A stretch of 64,000 bases of DNA from Borreliella californiensis (GCF_014205885.1 NZ_JACHFB010000002.1:345965-409964), one strand, 5' to 3'. Positions 9,801 through 19,078 are shown, counted from the stretch's first letter. Numbers and translations: made by a program. The notes: generated by a model not told the origin, from the sequence alone.

Positions 9801-9828
9801 AAAATGATTATTAATTAATAATCATTTT
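9801..9828. promoter_or_regulatory. 28-bp perfect palindrome between divergent sufS and orphan gene
   Basis: AAAATGATTATTAA is followed directly by its exact reverse complement TTAATAATCATTTT. It lies between the two divergent promoters (-10 elements at 9765-9770 and 9889-9894), where a terminator makes little sense. An operator for a dimeric regulator is a reasonable guess; which regulator is unknown. Confidence 0.5.
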
Positions 9829-9865
9829 TTTAAATTATAATTTTTTTTTGTATAAATTTTGTTTA

Positions 9866-9894
9866 TTGGTTATGTTTTTTGATTATGATATACT
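9866..9894 (+). promoter_or_regulatory. Putative promoter giving a leaderless transcript
   Basis: TTGGTT (9866-9871) and TATACT (9889-9894) are 17 bp apart. Seven bases separate the -10 from the ATG at 9902, so transcription would begin at or next to the start codon. No Shine-Dalgarno sequence is present. Confidence 0.45.
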
Positions 9895-9901
9895 CGTTTA
9901 T

Positions 9902-10222
9902 ATGAAAGAAGTAATTTATAGGTTTGAAAAAGCTGAAGATTATAAATTAGTTCCTGTTAATAATATTTATGGGAATGTAACTAATACAGGAGAGATTTTT
10001 TGTGATCTTGTTTTTGAGTCCACAGAGATTTCTGAGGAGATTGCTTATACAAAAACCAAAGAAGGTATTTTAGAAGAGGCTTCAAAAGAACTTAAAAGTG
10101 GAGAAGAGGGAAAAATAGTATTAATCAACTCTTTTATAGGAATTTCTATTACAAAGACTACTGCTAGAAATATTGCTTATTGGCTTTTAAAAAAAGTTGA
10201 TGAATTAGAAGATAATGAATAG
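9902..10222 (+). CDS. Small conserved protein of unknown function
   Basis: This is a 106-residue soluble protein (MKEVIYRFEKAEDYKLVPVNNIYG...), which I do not recognise. It has no signal peptide, no membrane segment and no obvious motif; the middle (FCDLVFESTEISEEIAYTKTKEG) looks like a beta-rich small domain. The frame is open 18 codons further up to an ATG at 9848, but that region overlaps the likely promoter, so I use 9902. It overlaps the next gene by 8 bp, so the two are probably co-transcribed. By order it matches B31 BB0083. Confidence 0.75.
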   Translation: MKEVIYRFEKAEDYKLVPVNNIYGNVTNTGEIFCDLVFESTEISEEIAYTKTKEGILEEASKELKSGEEGKIVLINSFIGISITKTTARNIAYWLLKKVDELEDNE

Positions 10223-11510
10223 TAAAACATCTGAAGATAGAATTAAGATTTATTTGTTAAAACTTAGGAAGCATAAAAACAAAATTTTAAGCAAAAAGAG
10301 TATTAAAAATATTATTGAAGTATCAGATATTTCTGATAATGATATTGAAAATATAGGGCTCCATTTTAGAAGATCTTATGCAAGAGTCAAAAAATTTGTT
10401 GATATAGGCAAGATAGATGTTGCTTTTAGAGAGCTTGAATCTATCTATTTTTATTCTCTTCACGACAAATCAATGTTTAGTTTATTTTTTTTTCTTTTTA
10501 AAGAAATTGCTGATAAGGTAAATACTAAAGAATCTAAAAAAAAAATGATTCATGTAACTTTACAAGCAAGAGAATTTGGAATAAGAGATGATTTAGATTT
10601 AATCGACTATTATGAATTTAAGAAATCTAAGAACAGAATGTTAATATTAATTATAAGTTCTATTTTAATATTTTGTATTTCTTTGATTACTTACAGATCT
10701 TTTCAGAGTTTCATGGGTGTGAATGGAAATGGTAAAATAGCTTTAAAAGAAAAATTTGCACCTTCTTTCGCGTCGCAAGGTCTTCCTCCTATTACTATGG
10801 CTACGGATTTAGTAGTTGAAGCTGTTAATCTTATTTCAAGTCCCAAAGAGTTCTATTACATAGAAATAGAGGATGCTAAAGTTTTGGTGTTTGAAGATGC
10901 ACATTTGTATCAGCTTAAGGCAGGGGTTGTCTCAACAACGTATCCTGTTAAAAAGATTTCCTATAGAGTTACAGTTTACGATGATCTTGGTAAATCTGTA
11001 TTTAATCAGGTTTTTAGCAAAGAAAGTGATTTTTCTGCAAAATGGGGCAAAGATGTTTATGTTCCAATTGATGTTATATCAAGTATACCAAGAGCTATCG
11101 ATTTTAATCCTAAAAAAATAGTATTAAATATTATTGATATTGATTTTTTTGAAAATGTTGATGATAGAATTGGTGTAAATCTTGACTCAGATTCTTTTAT
11201 ATTAAAATTTAAATATATTGGAAATTATTTTCAAAAGTCTTTTGGGATTTGTAAGGCAAATACCGTGATAGAAGTTTTCAATTCTTCAAAAGATGTTATT
11301 AAAAATTTGGAGATTGAAATTGGTTATATTGATAAGGAGGGCAGTATCATTAGGTCTTTGCGACGCAAATTAATTTCTTCTGCTAATTCTTTTTTAAAAT
11401 CTAAATCCAAGCAGAGTTTTACAATTAGTACGATTTTCCCAAATGAGATTTATCCTACAATTGAAAAGGATTTTTCTTCTATTAAAATTTATAATGTGAC
11501 TATTAAATAG
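10215..11510 (+). CDS. Single-pass membrane protein of unknown function
   Basis: I recognise no family. The 431-residue protein has a basic, helical cytoplasmic N-terminal part (residues 1-140), one membrane helix at about 142-160 (MLILIISSILIFCISLITY), and a C-terminal extracytoplasmic region of about 270 residues rich in beta-type alternation (for example YRVTVYDDLGKSVFNQVF). It overlaps the preceding small gene by 8 bp and ends 9 bp from the convergent permease gene. The topology suggests an inner-membrane protein with a periplasmic binding or scaffold domain. By order it matches B31 BB0082. Confidence 0.75.
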   Translation: MNSKTSEDRIKIYLLKLRKHKNKILSKKSIKNIIEVSDISDNDIENIGLHFRRSYARVKKFVDIGKIDVAFRELESIYFYSLHDKSMFSLFFFLFKEIADKVNTKESKKKMIHVTLQAREFGIRDDLDLIDYYEFKKSKNRMLILIISSILIFCISLITYRSFQSFMGVNGNGKIALKEKFAPSFASQGLPPITMATDLVVEAVNLISSPKEFYYIEIEDAKVLVFEDAHLYQLKAGVVSTTYPVKKISYRVTVYDDLGKSVFNQVFSKESDFSAKWGKDVYVPIDVISSIPRAIDFNPKKIVLNIIDIDFFENVDDRIGVNLDSDSFILKFKYIGNYFQKSFGICKANTVIEVFNSSKDVIKNLEIEIGYIDKEGSIIRSLRRKLISSANSFLKSKSKQSFTISTIFPNEIYPTIEKDFSSIKIYNVTIK

Positions 11511-11519
11511 AGCTTTAAA

Positions 11520-12770
11520 CTATCTTAAGATTTCTTTTTCTTTTAGATTTGAGACAATGTTAAGTGGAATTAGTGTAGTTAAAATGTTTATTAACATATA
11601 CAAGCCAAGAATTGTTAAGCTAAAGCTTAGACTTAAATGTATTTGAAATTCAGATACGTAATATTCTGAGTTTAATATTTCAGAATTTTCTTCTCCCAAT
11701 ATTTTTAAAAAAAAATTTAAAACATTTTCAACAAAGTTTATTAAATAAGATATTTTAAGTGTTAAATAATTTCCAATTATTATTCCAATTCCACAAAAGG
11801 CAGTGCTTAATGTGAGCGATATCAAAAGAAATATTATTTTTATGTTTAAATTATTCATTCCAATTGATTTTAGTATTGCAATTTTCTTTTTATTTTCAAA
11901 AATAAGCATTGAAAGTGATGAAGATATATTGATGCTTGCAAATATTATAATCAAAGCCATAATGAACATTAAAAGTTTTTTACTTATGTCTAGATTATTG
12001 TATTTATTTGAATAAAGTTCATAGAATGTTTTTATTTGGAATTCTTGAAATTCGGTTTCTAAATTTTGTTTTAAGATTTCATTGTTTTTTATGGAATTGG
12101 AATTTGTTTTAAGTCCAAGTATGCTTTTTGAAAATTTTTTTGACATTAAATTTTCGTTTTCAAAAGAAATCAACACCAAATTATTATCGATATCTTTTAA
12201 TCCGGTTTCAATTATTCCTGATATATTAAACTTTTTTATTCTGGGCATTATTTTGTTGTTTTTTGTATTTGGAATCAAAATATCAATTTTTTCATTAAGA
12301 TTTAATTTAAGTTTATTTTTTATTTGATTTGAAATGAGTATAGAATCCTTTTTTAAATTTTTAGTACCTTTTATTAATTTTATTGATTTGTTTTCCAATA
12401 TGAATTTATTTTCTATTGCTCTTATTAATACACCTTGTTTTTTATTATTTCCAATAATTCCATAAGTTCTTTTCTCGAAAAAATAATTTAGATCCTTGTA
12501 ATTATATTTTTTTTTAAGAAAGCTTAATCTGTCTTTTAGATAATGAGTTTTATTTGTATCGTTGTATTCTATTTGCATTGAAAATCCTTCACTTTCAATA
12601 TATTTATTAATAGTAGAAGTCATGATGTTGCTAGACATATAGTAGACAATAATTAATGGGATCATTACTAAACTTAATGATATTCCAGAACCTATTAAAG
12701 CTATTTTATTTGTTGAATTTTTAAAAATTAAATACGCAATTTTTGTAATTTCTGGTAGCTTTAGTATCAT
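11520..12770 (-). CDS. ABC transporter permease, LolC/E (FtsX/MacB) family
   Basis: This 416-residue permease has the LolCE layout: one N-terminal membrane helix (about 20-45), a periplasmic domain of about 210 residues, then three C-terminal helices (about 265-285, 310-335, 375-400). With the ATPase encoded just upstream and a second permease beyond it, it would form a LolCDE-type complex that extracts lipoproteins from the inner membrane, a central task in a lipoprotein-rich spirochete. Its ATG overlaps the lolD stop by 4 bp. Whether this copy is the functional LolC or LolE cannot be decided from sequence. Confidence 0.88.
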   Translation of the reverse strand: MILKLPEITKIAYLIFKNSTNKIALIGSGISLSLVMIPLIIVYYMSSNIMTSTINKYIESEGFSMQIEYNDTNKTHYLKDRLSFLKKKYNYKDLNYFFEKRTYGIIGNNKKQGVLIRAIENKFILENKSIKLIKGTKNLKKDSILISNQIKNKLKLNLNEKIDILIPNTKNNKIMPRIKKFNISGIIETGLKDIDNNLVLISFENENLMSKKFSKSILGLKTNSNSIKNNEILKQNLETEFQEFQIKTFYELYSNKYNNLDISKKLLMFIMALIIIFASINISSSLSMLIFENKKKIAILKSIGMNNLNIKIIFLLISLTLSTAFCGIGIIIGNYLTLKISYLINFVENVLNFFLKILGEENSEILNSEYYVSEFQIHLSLSFSLTILGLYMLINILTTLIPLNIVSNLKEKEILR

Positions 12771-13447
12771 AATTTTTTTAATGTCCTATCTTTGAATTCG
12801 TATTTTGAATCTGCTTTGTTTGCAAATTGTGGGTTGTGACTAACTAGTATTAAGGTTTTTTTAAAATTTCTTGCTGTATTGATAAGTAGATTTTCTACGG
12901 TTTTAGCTGTGCTTAAGTCTAAATTTCCCGTAGGTTCATCACACAATATTATATTAGGTTCATTGATTAACGCTCTAGCAATAGCAACCCTTTGTGATTC
13001 GCCTCCTGATAGCTCTGAAGGGTAATGATTTGCTCTGTTTTCTATTTTTAATATTTTCATTAGATCGAAAGCTTTTTTATTTATTGTTTCTTTTCTTTTT
13101 TGGCCTGAAATAATTTGAGGTAAAATTATATTTTCAATTACACTAAATTCATTTATTAAATTATAATTTTGGAATATTAAACCTATTTGTCTGTTTTTGT
13201 ACAAACTTAATGTTTTTTCATTTGCATTTTTCAAAAATATTCCACACGATATTATCTCTCCAGAATCTATTTTGTCAATTCCTGAGATCATGTTAAAAAG
13301 AGTTGATTTTCCACAACCACTTTTTCCTTGAATTGAAATAAATTCACCTTTTTCTACAGTTAAGTTTAAATTTTCTATTACTTGAATTTTTGTTTTATTT
13401 TTTTTATATGCTTTGCAAAGATTTTTTATGATTAAGATATTGTCCAT
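12767..13447 (-). CDS. lolD: ABC transporter ATP-binding protein, LolD family
   Basis: This 226-residue ATPase powers the flanking permeases. Walker A is GKSGCGKST, the Q-loop is IFQNYNLI, the signature is LSGGESQRVAIARAL, and Walker B is ILCDEPTGNLD, followed by the H-loop LVSHN. I chose the ATG at 13447 (MDNILIIKNLCKAYKK), which begins where LolD/MacB ATPases normally begin; the frame is open further up into the preceding permease gene. It lies between two permease genes with a 4-bp gap upstream and a 4-bp overlap downstream, a compact translationally coupled trio. Confidence 0.92.
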   Translation of the reverse strand: MDNILIIKNLCKAYKKNKTKIQVIENLNLTVEKGEFISIQGKSGCGKSTLFNMISGIDKIDSGEIISCGIFLKNANEKTLSLYKNRQIGLIFQNYNLINEFSVIENIILPQIISGQKRKETINKKAFDLMKILKIENRANHYPSELSGGESQRVAIARALINEPNIILCDEPTGNLDLSTAKTVENLLINTARNFKKTLILVSHNPQFANKADSKYEFKDRTLKKL

Positions 13448-13451
13448 TTTA

Positions 13452-14702
13452 CTACCCATTAATAGTTTCAATGTTTTTTTGATTTCCAATTTTTTTTGTT
13501 GCTTTCATGCTTGAATACATTGTAGAAAAGCATGCAAAGCAAAAAGTAAATGCCAAATCGCTTAAAAATAATTTAGGAGTAATTATATTTTTTACTATTT
13601 GTATTTTAATGCCATCTATTTTTAAAGCCAATATTTGATTTAAAAAATTTATTAAAATATTTACCAGATTATCAATTATTTTTAAAATTTCATTTATATT
13701 TAGGGAAATGGAAATTCCCAGTGCCAAGCCAAGAAGTCCCCCCGCAGTGCAAATTATTATTGAGTGAATAAAAAAAATTTGCTTTATTTTTTTTATTCTA
13801 AGCCCCATAGCTAATAATATTAAAATAGCTTTATTTTTGTTTATTATTATTCTTTTTTGAAGATAATATGCATTAACGGCAATAACAATAAAAATGCTTG
13901 CTAAAATAATTAACATTGTATTTCGTTCTATTTTCAATATTTTATAGAATTCTTTATTGTATTCATTCCAAGTTTTTGCTTTAATGTTTGGATTAACAGC
14001 TTTGATCTTTTCAATTAATTTGTTACTTGGATTTAAATTTTTTGTTTTTACTTGGTAATTAATGTTAGAATTATGTAAAATTTTATTTTTAATGAAATAG
14101 TCTATATTCATAAAAATTAAAGTTTCATTTATTTTTGCATAATTACTTTTGAAAATCGATTTTATTTTAAAGCTTTTTATATTATTTCCTAGTGATATAA
14201 GTGTTTTTATTTCATCGGTTATTATTAATTCTAGTAGGTCATTTTCAAATAAGTTGAAATTGTGGGAAAGTACATTTCCAATAATGATTTCATTATCTTT
14301 AAGATCCAATTCATCTTTTTCAAGTCCTGTAAATGAAATAAAATTTTGGTCGTTTTTTAGATCTTTAATATCGATTGCAATAATATTTAAAATAGTTGGA
14401 TAATAATAATTTTGAATTCCAATGCCTTGTGTTTCGTATATTTTATTTATATGTTTTATTCCTTCAATCTTTTTAATTTCTTTGATTTCTTCTTGAGTTA
14501 GTTCATTTTCTATTTTTAAGTTTCCACTTTCTACATTTGTAATGCTAAGAAAAAAATCGTTTTGAAAACCATTCATAATTGATATTGTTAGGATAATTAT
14601 TATTTCACCTAAGGTAATACTTAATATTATGACAATTGTAAGAGCTAGGCTATTTTTTTCTTCTAGTATTAATCTTTTAAGTAAAAAATTTCTTATACCC
14701 AT
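13452..14702 (-). CDS. ABC transporter permease, LolC/E family
   Basis: This is a second FtsX-type permease of 416 residues: N-terminal helix at about 20-45 (LALTIVIILSITLGEIIIIL), periplasmic domain, then three helices near 255-275, 300-330 and 375-400. It is clearly a paralogue in layout, but not in close sequence, of the other permease, so the complex is probably heterodimeric as in LolCDE. It starts directly after the preceding gene's stop and is followed within 4 bp by lolD. The protein is extremely rich in I, K and N, as are its minus-strand neighbours. Confidence 0.88.
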   Translation of the reverse strand: MGIRNFLLKRLILEEKNSLALTIVIILSITLGEIIIILTISIMNGFQNDFFLSITNVESGNLKIENELTQEEIKEIKKIEGIKHINKIYETQGIGIQNYYYPTILNIIAIDIKDLKNDQNFISFTGLEKDELDLKDNEIIIGNVLSHNFNLFENDLLELIITDEIKTLISLGNNIKSFKIKSIFKSNYAKINETLIFMNIDYFIKNKILHNSNINYQVKTKNLNPSNKLIEKIKAVNPNIKAKTWNEYNKEFYKILKIERNTMLIILASIFIVIAVNAYYLQKRIIINKNKAILILLAMGLRIKKIKQIFFIHSIIICTAGGLLGLALGISISLNINEILKIIDNLVNILINFLNQILALKIDGIKIQIVKNIITPKLFLSDLAFTFCFACFSTMYSSMKATKKIGNQKNIETING

Positions 14703-15731
14703 TTAATTAGTACCCATTGGTTTTTCTTCGGTGGCTTTGCCGTTCTTGTGTTTTATCTTAAGAGCAGGTTTTTTATTGTAGTATATTTCTTCTTCATATT
14801 CATTATCATTGTGGTATTCGGTTTTTAGATAGATTATATCGTTCTCATAAATTTTTTTGCTTTTTAATTGATTGTCTTTGTTATATTCGTATTCAATTTT
14901 AGTATTAGTGTATTGGTCTTTATCCTTTTCTTTAGTGTTTTTAAAAATTATCATATCAGATTCGTTGTATTGAAAATCATTTATTTTTATAAGTTCATTA
15001 TTTTTATATGTTTCTTCTTTAATCAGATTGTTTGCCTTGTAGGTAGATATGATTTTTGTATTTCCCTCTTCAAAGGTATTTACTATTTCCCCTTCATCTA
15101 GATATTGGTTTTTTTCTTTGGATTTTATTTTGTTATTAACAATTATTGTACTGTCTGAATTTCTTTTTTTGTCATCATATTTTATCACTTTTGTTGTTGC
15201 TTTTTTGATGTCAAAATATGTAGATTTTATGTCGCCATTAATTCCATAGTTCCAAATTTGAAAATTTGATCCTGTTATTTTTAGTAATTTACCATTTTCA
15301 TCTTTAGAATAATATATTAATTTTGGGCTTTGGTGTATTGTTTTTATATTTTTAGATATTAAGTTTCCGTTTTCATAAAAGTAATTTACTGTTTCAAGAA
15401 TTTTTCCTTTGTTGTCATATTCAATTTCTTGTACTTTATTATTTAAATTGTCGTAAACCTCTTCTTGTTTTTTTGTATCTTTTGTATCATAAAATGTAAT
15501 TTTTTTTGTGTTTTCTGTGATTTGAATTGTTTTGTATTTTATTAAGTTATTTTCTTTGTATAAGTAGAGCTTTTCAGCGTTATCAATAAAGTAATACTCA
15601 ATGTAAAATCCTGTTTTTGGTTTTTCGGTTAATTTTTGGTATTTATTGAAAAATGCATCAGATGCAAAATAGCTTTTTGTATAAATAATTTGTGGTATAA
15701 ATATAAGAAGTATTAATTGGGTTTTTTTCAT
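14703..15731 (-). CDS. Exported repeat protein of unknown function
   Basis: The 342-residue product has a signal peptide (KKTQLILLIFIPQIIYTKSYFA) and then a chain of short imperfect repeats built around Y-[DE]-x-[NG]-x-x-L/I, for example YDNKGKILETVNYFYENGNLI and YNKDNQLKSKKIYEN. These resemble MORN-like or YD-type beta repeats, so an elongated beta structure in the periplasm or outer envelope is likely. No enzymatic motif is visible. Its ATG overlaps the ftsY stop by 4 bp and its stop abuts the permease gene. A role alongside lipoprotein export is only a neighbourhood inference. By order it matches B31 BB0077. Confidence 0.72.
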   Translation of the reverse strand: MKKTQLILLIFIPQIIYTKSYFASDAFFNKYQKLTEKPKTGFYIEYYFIDNAEKLYLYKENNLIKYKTIQITENTKKITFYDTKDTKKQEEVYDNLNNKVQEIEYDNKGKILETVNYFYENGNLISKNIKTIHQSPKLIYYSKDENGKLLKITGSNFQIWNYGINGDIKSTYFDIKKATTKVIKYDDKKRNSDSTIIVNNKIKSKEKNQYLDEGEIVNTFEEGNTKIISTYKANNLIKEETYKNNELIKINDFQYNESDMIIFKNTKEKDKDQYTNTKIEYEYNKDNQLKSKKIYENDIIYLKTEYHNDNEYEEEIYYNKKPALKIKHKNGKATEEKPMGTN

Positions 15732-16573
15732 AGCAATTTATTAAGATATTCATTGATATCAAATTCTTTAATATCTTCTAGTTTTTCTCCAAATGTAGCA
15801 AAGTATATGGGCTTTTTAAGAATTTTGGAAATATTTATTATTGTGCCTGCTCTTGAAGATGAATCAAGTTTTGTGATTATTGTTCCGTCTATTTCTATTG
15901 CTTTATTAAAAATTTCTGCTTGGCTATTTGCATTTTTCCCGATAGTAGAATCTATTACAAGTAATTTTTGGTAATTGATGTCGGTGGTTTTTATTTGTTT
16001 TAATATTACATTGTTTATTTTTTGAAGCTCTTTTATTAAATTTTCTTTATTTTGCAATCTTCCGGCTGTGTCAATAATTAATGCATCGTAATTTTTAAGC
16101 TTAGCACTTGATATGCTGTCAAATATTACAGCTGATGGATCGCTTCCTTGGTTTTGAGATATTATTCTGATCCCAATTTGTTCTCCATAAATTTTCATTT
16201 GTTCAATTGCAGCTGCTCTGAATGTATCGGCGGCCGATATTAAAATATTTTTGCCTTCATTTTTTAATTTATTTGCAAGTTTTGCTATGCTTGATGTTTT
16301 CCCAATTCCATTTATACCGACTATTAACAAAATGTTTAATTTGTTATTTTCTAGAGCAAATTTTTTTGTGTTAATATAATTGCTTAAAAGTTCTTTTAGT
16401 TTTTCAATAATAGTTTTTTCAGTTTTATTTTTTTCTTTTCTTAATTTATTTATTATTTCTATTACAATTTCATTATTAATGTCTGACTCTAATAAAATGT
16501 CTTCTAAATTTTCAATAACATTTTCTTGTTGTTTATTTTTAAATAAATTTTTTATTTTTTCTAAAATGCCCAA
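15728..16573 (-). CDS. ftsY: Signal recognition particle receptor FtsY
   Basis: This is the SRP receptor GTPase that docks ribosome-SRP complexes at the membrane. The 281-residue protein consists only of the NG domain: an N helical bundle (1-80), then G motifs GINGIGKTSSIAKLA, DTFRAAAIEQM, DTAGRL and TKLDSSSRAG. The acidic A domain found in enterobacterial FtsY is absent, as in many bacteria. It starts at a TTG (16573) preceded by AGGAG at a suitable distance. It lies after the PEGA protein gene and before the exported repeat protein gene, which it overlaps by 4 bp. Confidence 0.95.
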   Translation of the reverse strand: MGILEKIKNLFKNKQQENVIENLEDILLESDINNEIVIEIINKLRKEKNKTEKTIIEKLKELLSNYINTKKFALENNKLNILLIVGINGIGKTSSIAKLANKLKNEGKNILISAADTFRAAAIEQMKIYGEQIGIRIISQNQGSDPSAVIFDSISSAKLKNYDALIIDTAGRLQNKENLIKELQKINNVILKQIKTTDINYQKLLVIDSTIGKNANSQAEIFNKAIEIDGTIITKLDSSSRAGTIINISKILKKPIYFATFGEKLEDIKEFDINEYLNKLL

Positions 16574-16609
16574 AAGTTTGTTCTCCTATTTTATTGCAGA
16601 TTATTAAGC

Positions 16610-18019
16610 TTATTCTCCCATATTTGCTTCTTTAATATATTCTACCAAATGAGTTATTAATGAGATAAAGCTGCCAATAGTTAAAGTGATGCTTGCTCCA
16701 AATAGAAATGTTGCAGTCATTTGTTCTGCTTTTGCTGTATAAACATCTTCTGCCGTTAATCTTTTGTTAATAAAGTGATTGCCCGTTATTGTATAAAGTT
16801 TCTCTGAATTGTTAAGCAATGTTCCTGCAAAAATGCTTCCTATTGTGCTTAATGTAAAAATAGTCAGATTGACATAAAATTTGTCTCTTGTATTAATAAG
16901 TCTATTTTTGTTAGTTTTTATCATTTCTATTTTTACTTGATCTTCTTCTTTATTTATTAACTTGAATTTATCTTTATACCCTTTAGATTTAAGCAAAATA
17001 ATATCTTGATTTTCTGGTTTTTCAATTTCAATTGGAGTTTCACCTATAAATATGCCTTTTTTAAAAACTTTAGATTGTACATTGCTCGTAATTGATACTT
17101 TTTTAGAGATTGTTCTTTTTAAGTCAATATTTAATATTATTGAATCTGCATTTTTTACTGTTCTTTTAATAAAGTAGTTTTCGAAATTTGAGCTTGTGAT
17201 TTGTATTTCAATTTCTTTGTTTGGAAGCTTAGAAATGTCAAAAATATTATCGTAATAGATTCCTTTTGAAACAAATTTTTCATTTATATAGATTTTTGCA
17301 TCTGGGTTATTTTTGACGTTAATGTTGATTTTTAAAAATTCTCTACCTAATATTTCTTTAAAGCTGTGTTTTGTTATTTGATCTGCAATTTCATTAACAG
17401 AAGATGATGTTTTAAACACCGCTTTTTTAGTCTCAATTTTCTCAGGAGTGATGTTGTTAATTTCTATTAAATAATAATTTTCTATTTTTTTCAGGTCAAT
17501 ATAGTTAATAAAAAATAATTTTTCTCTTATAAAAAATTCTTTATTTAAATTTGATATATTTGTTTGTTCTTCAATTTTTTTATGTTTTACTTTTAGTTTG
17601 TTTAAATTATTAAAGTATTCTTCAAATTTTTTTTGTTTACTATTAATATTTTGAATATCTTTTTTAAGATCATCAATTTTGGTTTTGGTGTTATATTTTT
17701 CTTTTGCGGTTATTATGTTTTGAAGTTTTTTTTTATCCATTTCTTTTTTTAATTTGCTAATTTCAAGTTCTGTTTTTATTATATCTTGGTTTATGTAAAT
17801 ATCTTTAATGATGTTCTTGTCGTCATTGTTTACTATATGTTCTGTTATTTTATCATAGATTTTGTCCAATTGTTTTTCAATTCCTTTTTTAAGGTCAATA
17901 TTTTCTTTTTTTGTATTAATGATATAGGAAAAGTTGTACTCAATGTTACTTTGAGAATGTATTTTGAATATTGTAAATACTAACAATGGTATTACTAGCT
18001 TTAGTTTAAGCTTTTCCAT
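16610..18019 (-). CDS. PEGA-domain envelope protein with coiled coil
   Basis: The function is unknown. The 469-residue protein has a signal peptide (LKLVIPLLVFTIFKIHS), a lysine-rich coiled-coil region at about 80-165, and PEGA-type beta repeats at about 245-350 (DAKIYINEKFVSKGIYYDN and KVFKKGIFIGETPIEIEKP). Two membrane segments lie near the C terminus (about 390-410 and 435-460). PEGA domains are surface or cell-wall-associated beta modules. The start overlaps the end of prfB by 19 bp, so expression is probably coupled to release factor 2. By order it matches B31 BB0075. Confidence 0.78.
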   Translation of the reverse strand: MEKLKLKLVIPLLVFTIFKIHSQSNIEYNFSYIINTKKENIDLKKGIEKQLDKIYDKITEHIVNNDDKNIIKDIYINQDIIKTELEISKLKKEMDKKKLQNIITAKEKYNTKTKIDDLKKDIQNINSKQKKFEEYFNNLNKLKVKHKKIEEQTNISNLNKEFFIREKLFFINYIDLKKIENYYLIEINNITPEKIETKKAVFKTSSSVNEIADQITKHSFKEILGREFLKININVKNNPDAKIYINEKFVSKGIYYDNIFDISKLPNKEIEIQITSSNFENYFIKRTVKNADSIILNIDLKRTISKKVSITSNVQSKVFKKGIFIGETPIEIEKPENQDIILLKSKGYKDKFKLINKEEDQVKIEMIKTNKNRLINTRDKFYVNLTIFTLSTIGSIFAGTLLNNSEKLYTITGNHFINKRLTAEDVYTAKAEQMTATFLFGASITLTIGSFISLITHLVEYIKEANMGE

Positions 18020-19078
18020 TTTAGATACTCTTCTATGAAATTGTCTATATTGCCGTCCATAACTGAAGTGGTGTTTGAATTTTCAAATTTTGTTCTGTGG
18101 TCTTTTACCAAATTGTAAGGTTGAAATACGTAAGATCTTATTTGGTTGCCCCAAGAAATTTCTTTTTTTTCGTCTTGCTTGGATTTGTTTTTTTCATCTT
18201 CTTTACTCTTATAGTATTCGTAAAGTTTTGATTTTAAAACTTTCATTGCCAAGTCTTTGTTTTTGTGTTGACTCCTATCGCTTTGAGATTGAGTAACTAT
18301 TCCTGTTTCAATGTGAGTGATTCTTACAGCAGAAGATGTTTTGTTGACGTGTTGTCCTCCGGCTCCCGACGCTCTGTAGGTATCAATTCTTATGTCTTCT
18401 GGTTTGATTATTATTTCTATTTTGTCATCAATAACAGGGTCAACAAATACGGATGCAAAAGAGGTGTGTCTTTTTTTAGCAGTATCAAAAGGAGAAATTC
18501 TTATAAGACGATGTATTCCAACTTCACTTTTTAATAGCCCGTAAGCATACTCTCCTTTTATTTCTATTGTAACAGATTTAATTCCACCTTCTGCTTCAAG
18601 TAAATCAATAAGTTCTGTTTTGTATTTTTTTCTCTCGGCGTATCTTGAATACATTCTGTAAAGCATTGTAACCCAGTCACATGCTTCAGTGCCTCCTGCT
18701 CCAGAATGAATAGTTAAAAAAGCGTTGTTTGCGTCAAGTTCTTCTTTAAAATAAGAAATTGTGAGCAAATCTTTGTATTGTTTTTCAAGTGCATTAAATT
18801 CGATTTCCAAGCTGCTAGTATCTTTTTCATTTTCAACAATTTCAGACAAATCACTTAAGTCTTTTATTTTATTTATTAGCTCTTCCCATGGATCAATTTT
18901 GTTTTTCAAGATACTTTGAGCCTTAATTACTTCTTGAGCTCTTTTAGGATTATTCCAAAAATTTTTCTGGTTTATTTCTTTTTCATATTTTTCGATTTTA
19001 GTTTGAATTTCATTTTTGTCAAAGCTTCCTCCAAATGTCTTCCGCTTGTTTAAACAACACATTTATTTTTTCTTTCAT
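18001..19078 (-). CDS. prfB: Peptide chain release factor 2, with programmed +1 frameshift
   Basis: RF2 terminates translation at UGA and UAA. The zero frame starts at the ATG at 19078 and reads 19 codons to an in-frame TGA at 19021-19019. The sequence there is GGAGG-AAG-CTT-TGA-C, the classical RF2 autoregulatory slip site with an internal Shine-Dalgarno three bases before CTT. The coding sequence is therefore 19078-19022 joined to 19020-18001, giving 358 residues. The main frame carries the UGA-recognition motif SPF (RISPFDTAKKRHTSF) and the catalytic GGQ (SGAGGQHVNKTSSAV). It lies 15 bp after the RnfA-like gene. Confidence 0.95.
19018..19033 (-). promoter_or_regulatory. prfB +1 frameshift site
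   Basis: On the minus strand this reads GGAGGAAGCTTTGAC. CTT slips to TTT over the TGA stop, and GGAGG lies three bases upstream of CTT, matching the spacing of the E. coli site. Low RF2 lets the shift occur, an autoregulatory loop known for this gene family. Confidence 0.93.

Noticed and set aside
13448..13489. Upstream starts for lolD inside the permease gene
   Set aside because: The extra residues do not fit the family N terminus, which begins at 13447.
19060..19062. Start of prfB within the main frame
   Set aside because: The zero-frame leader with the slip site explains the N terminus better.
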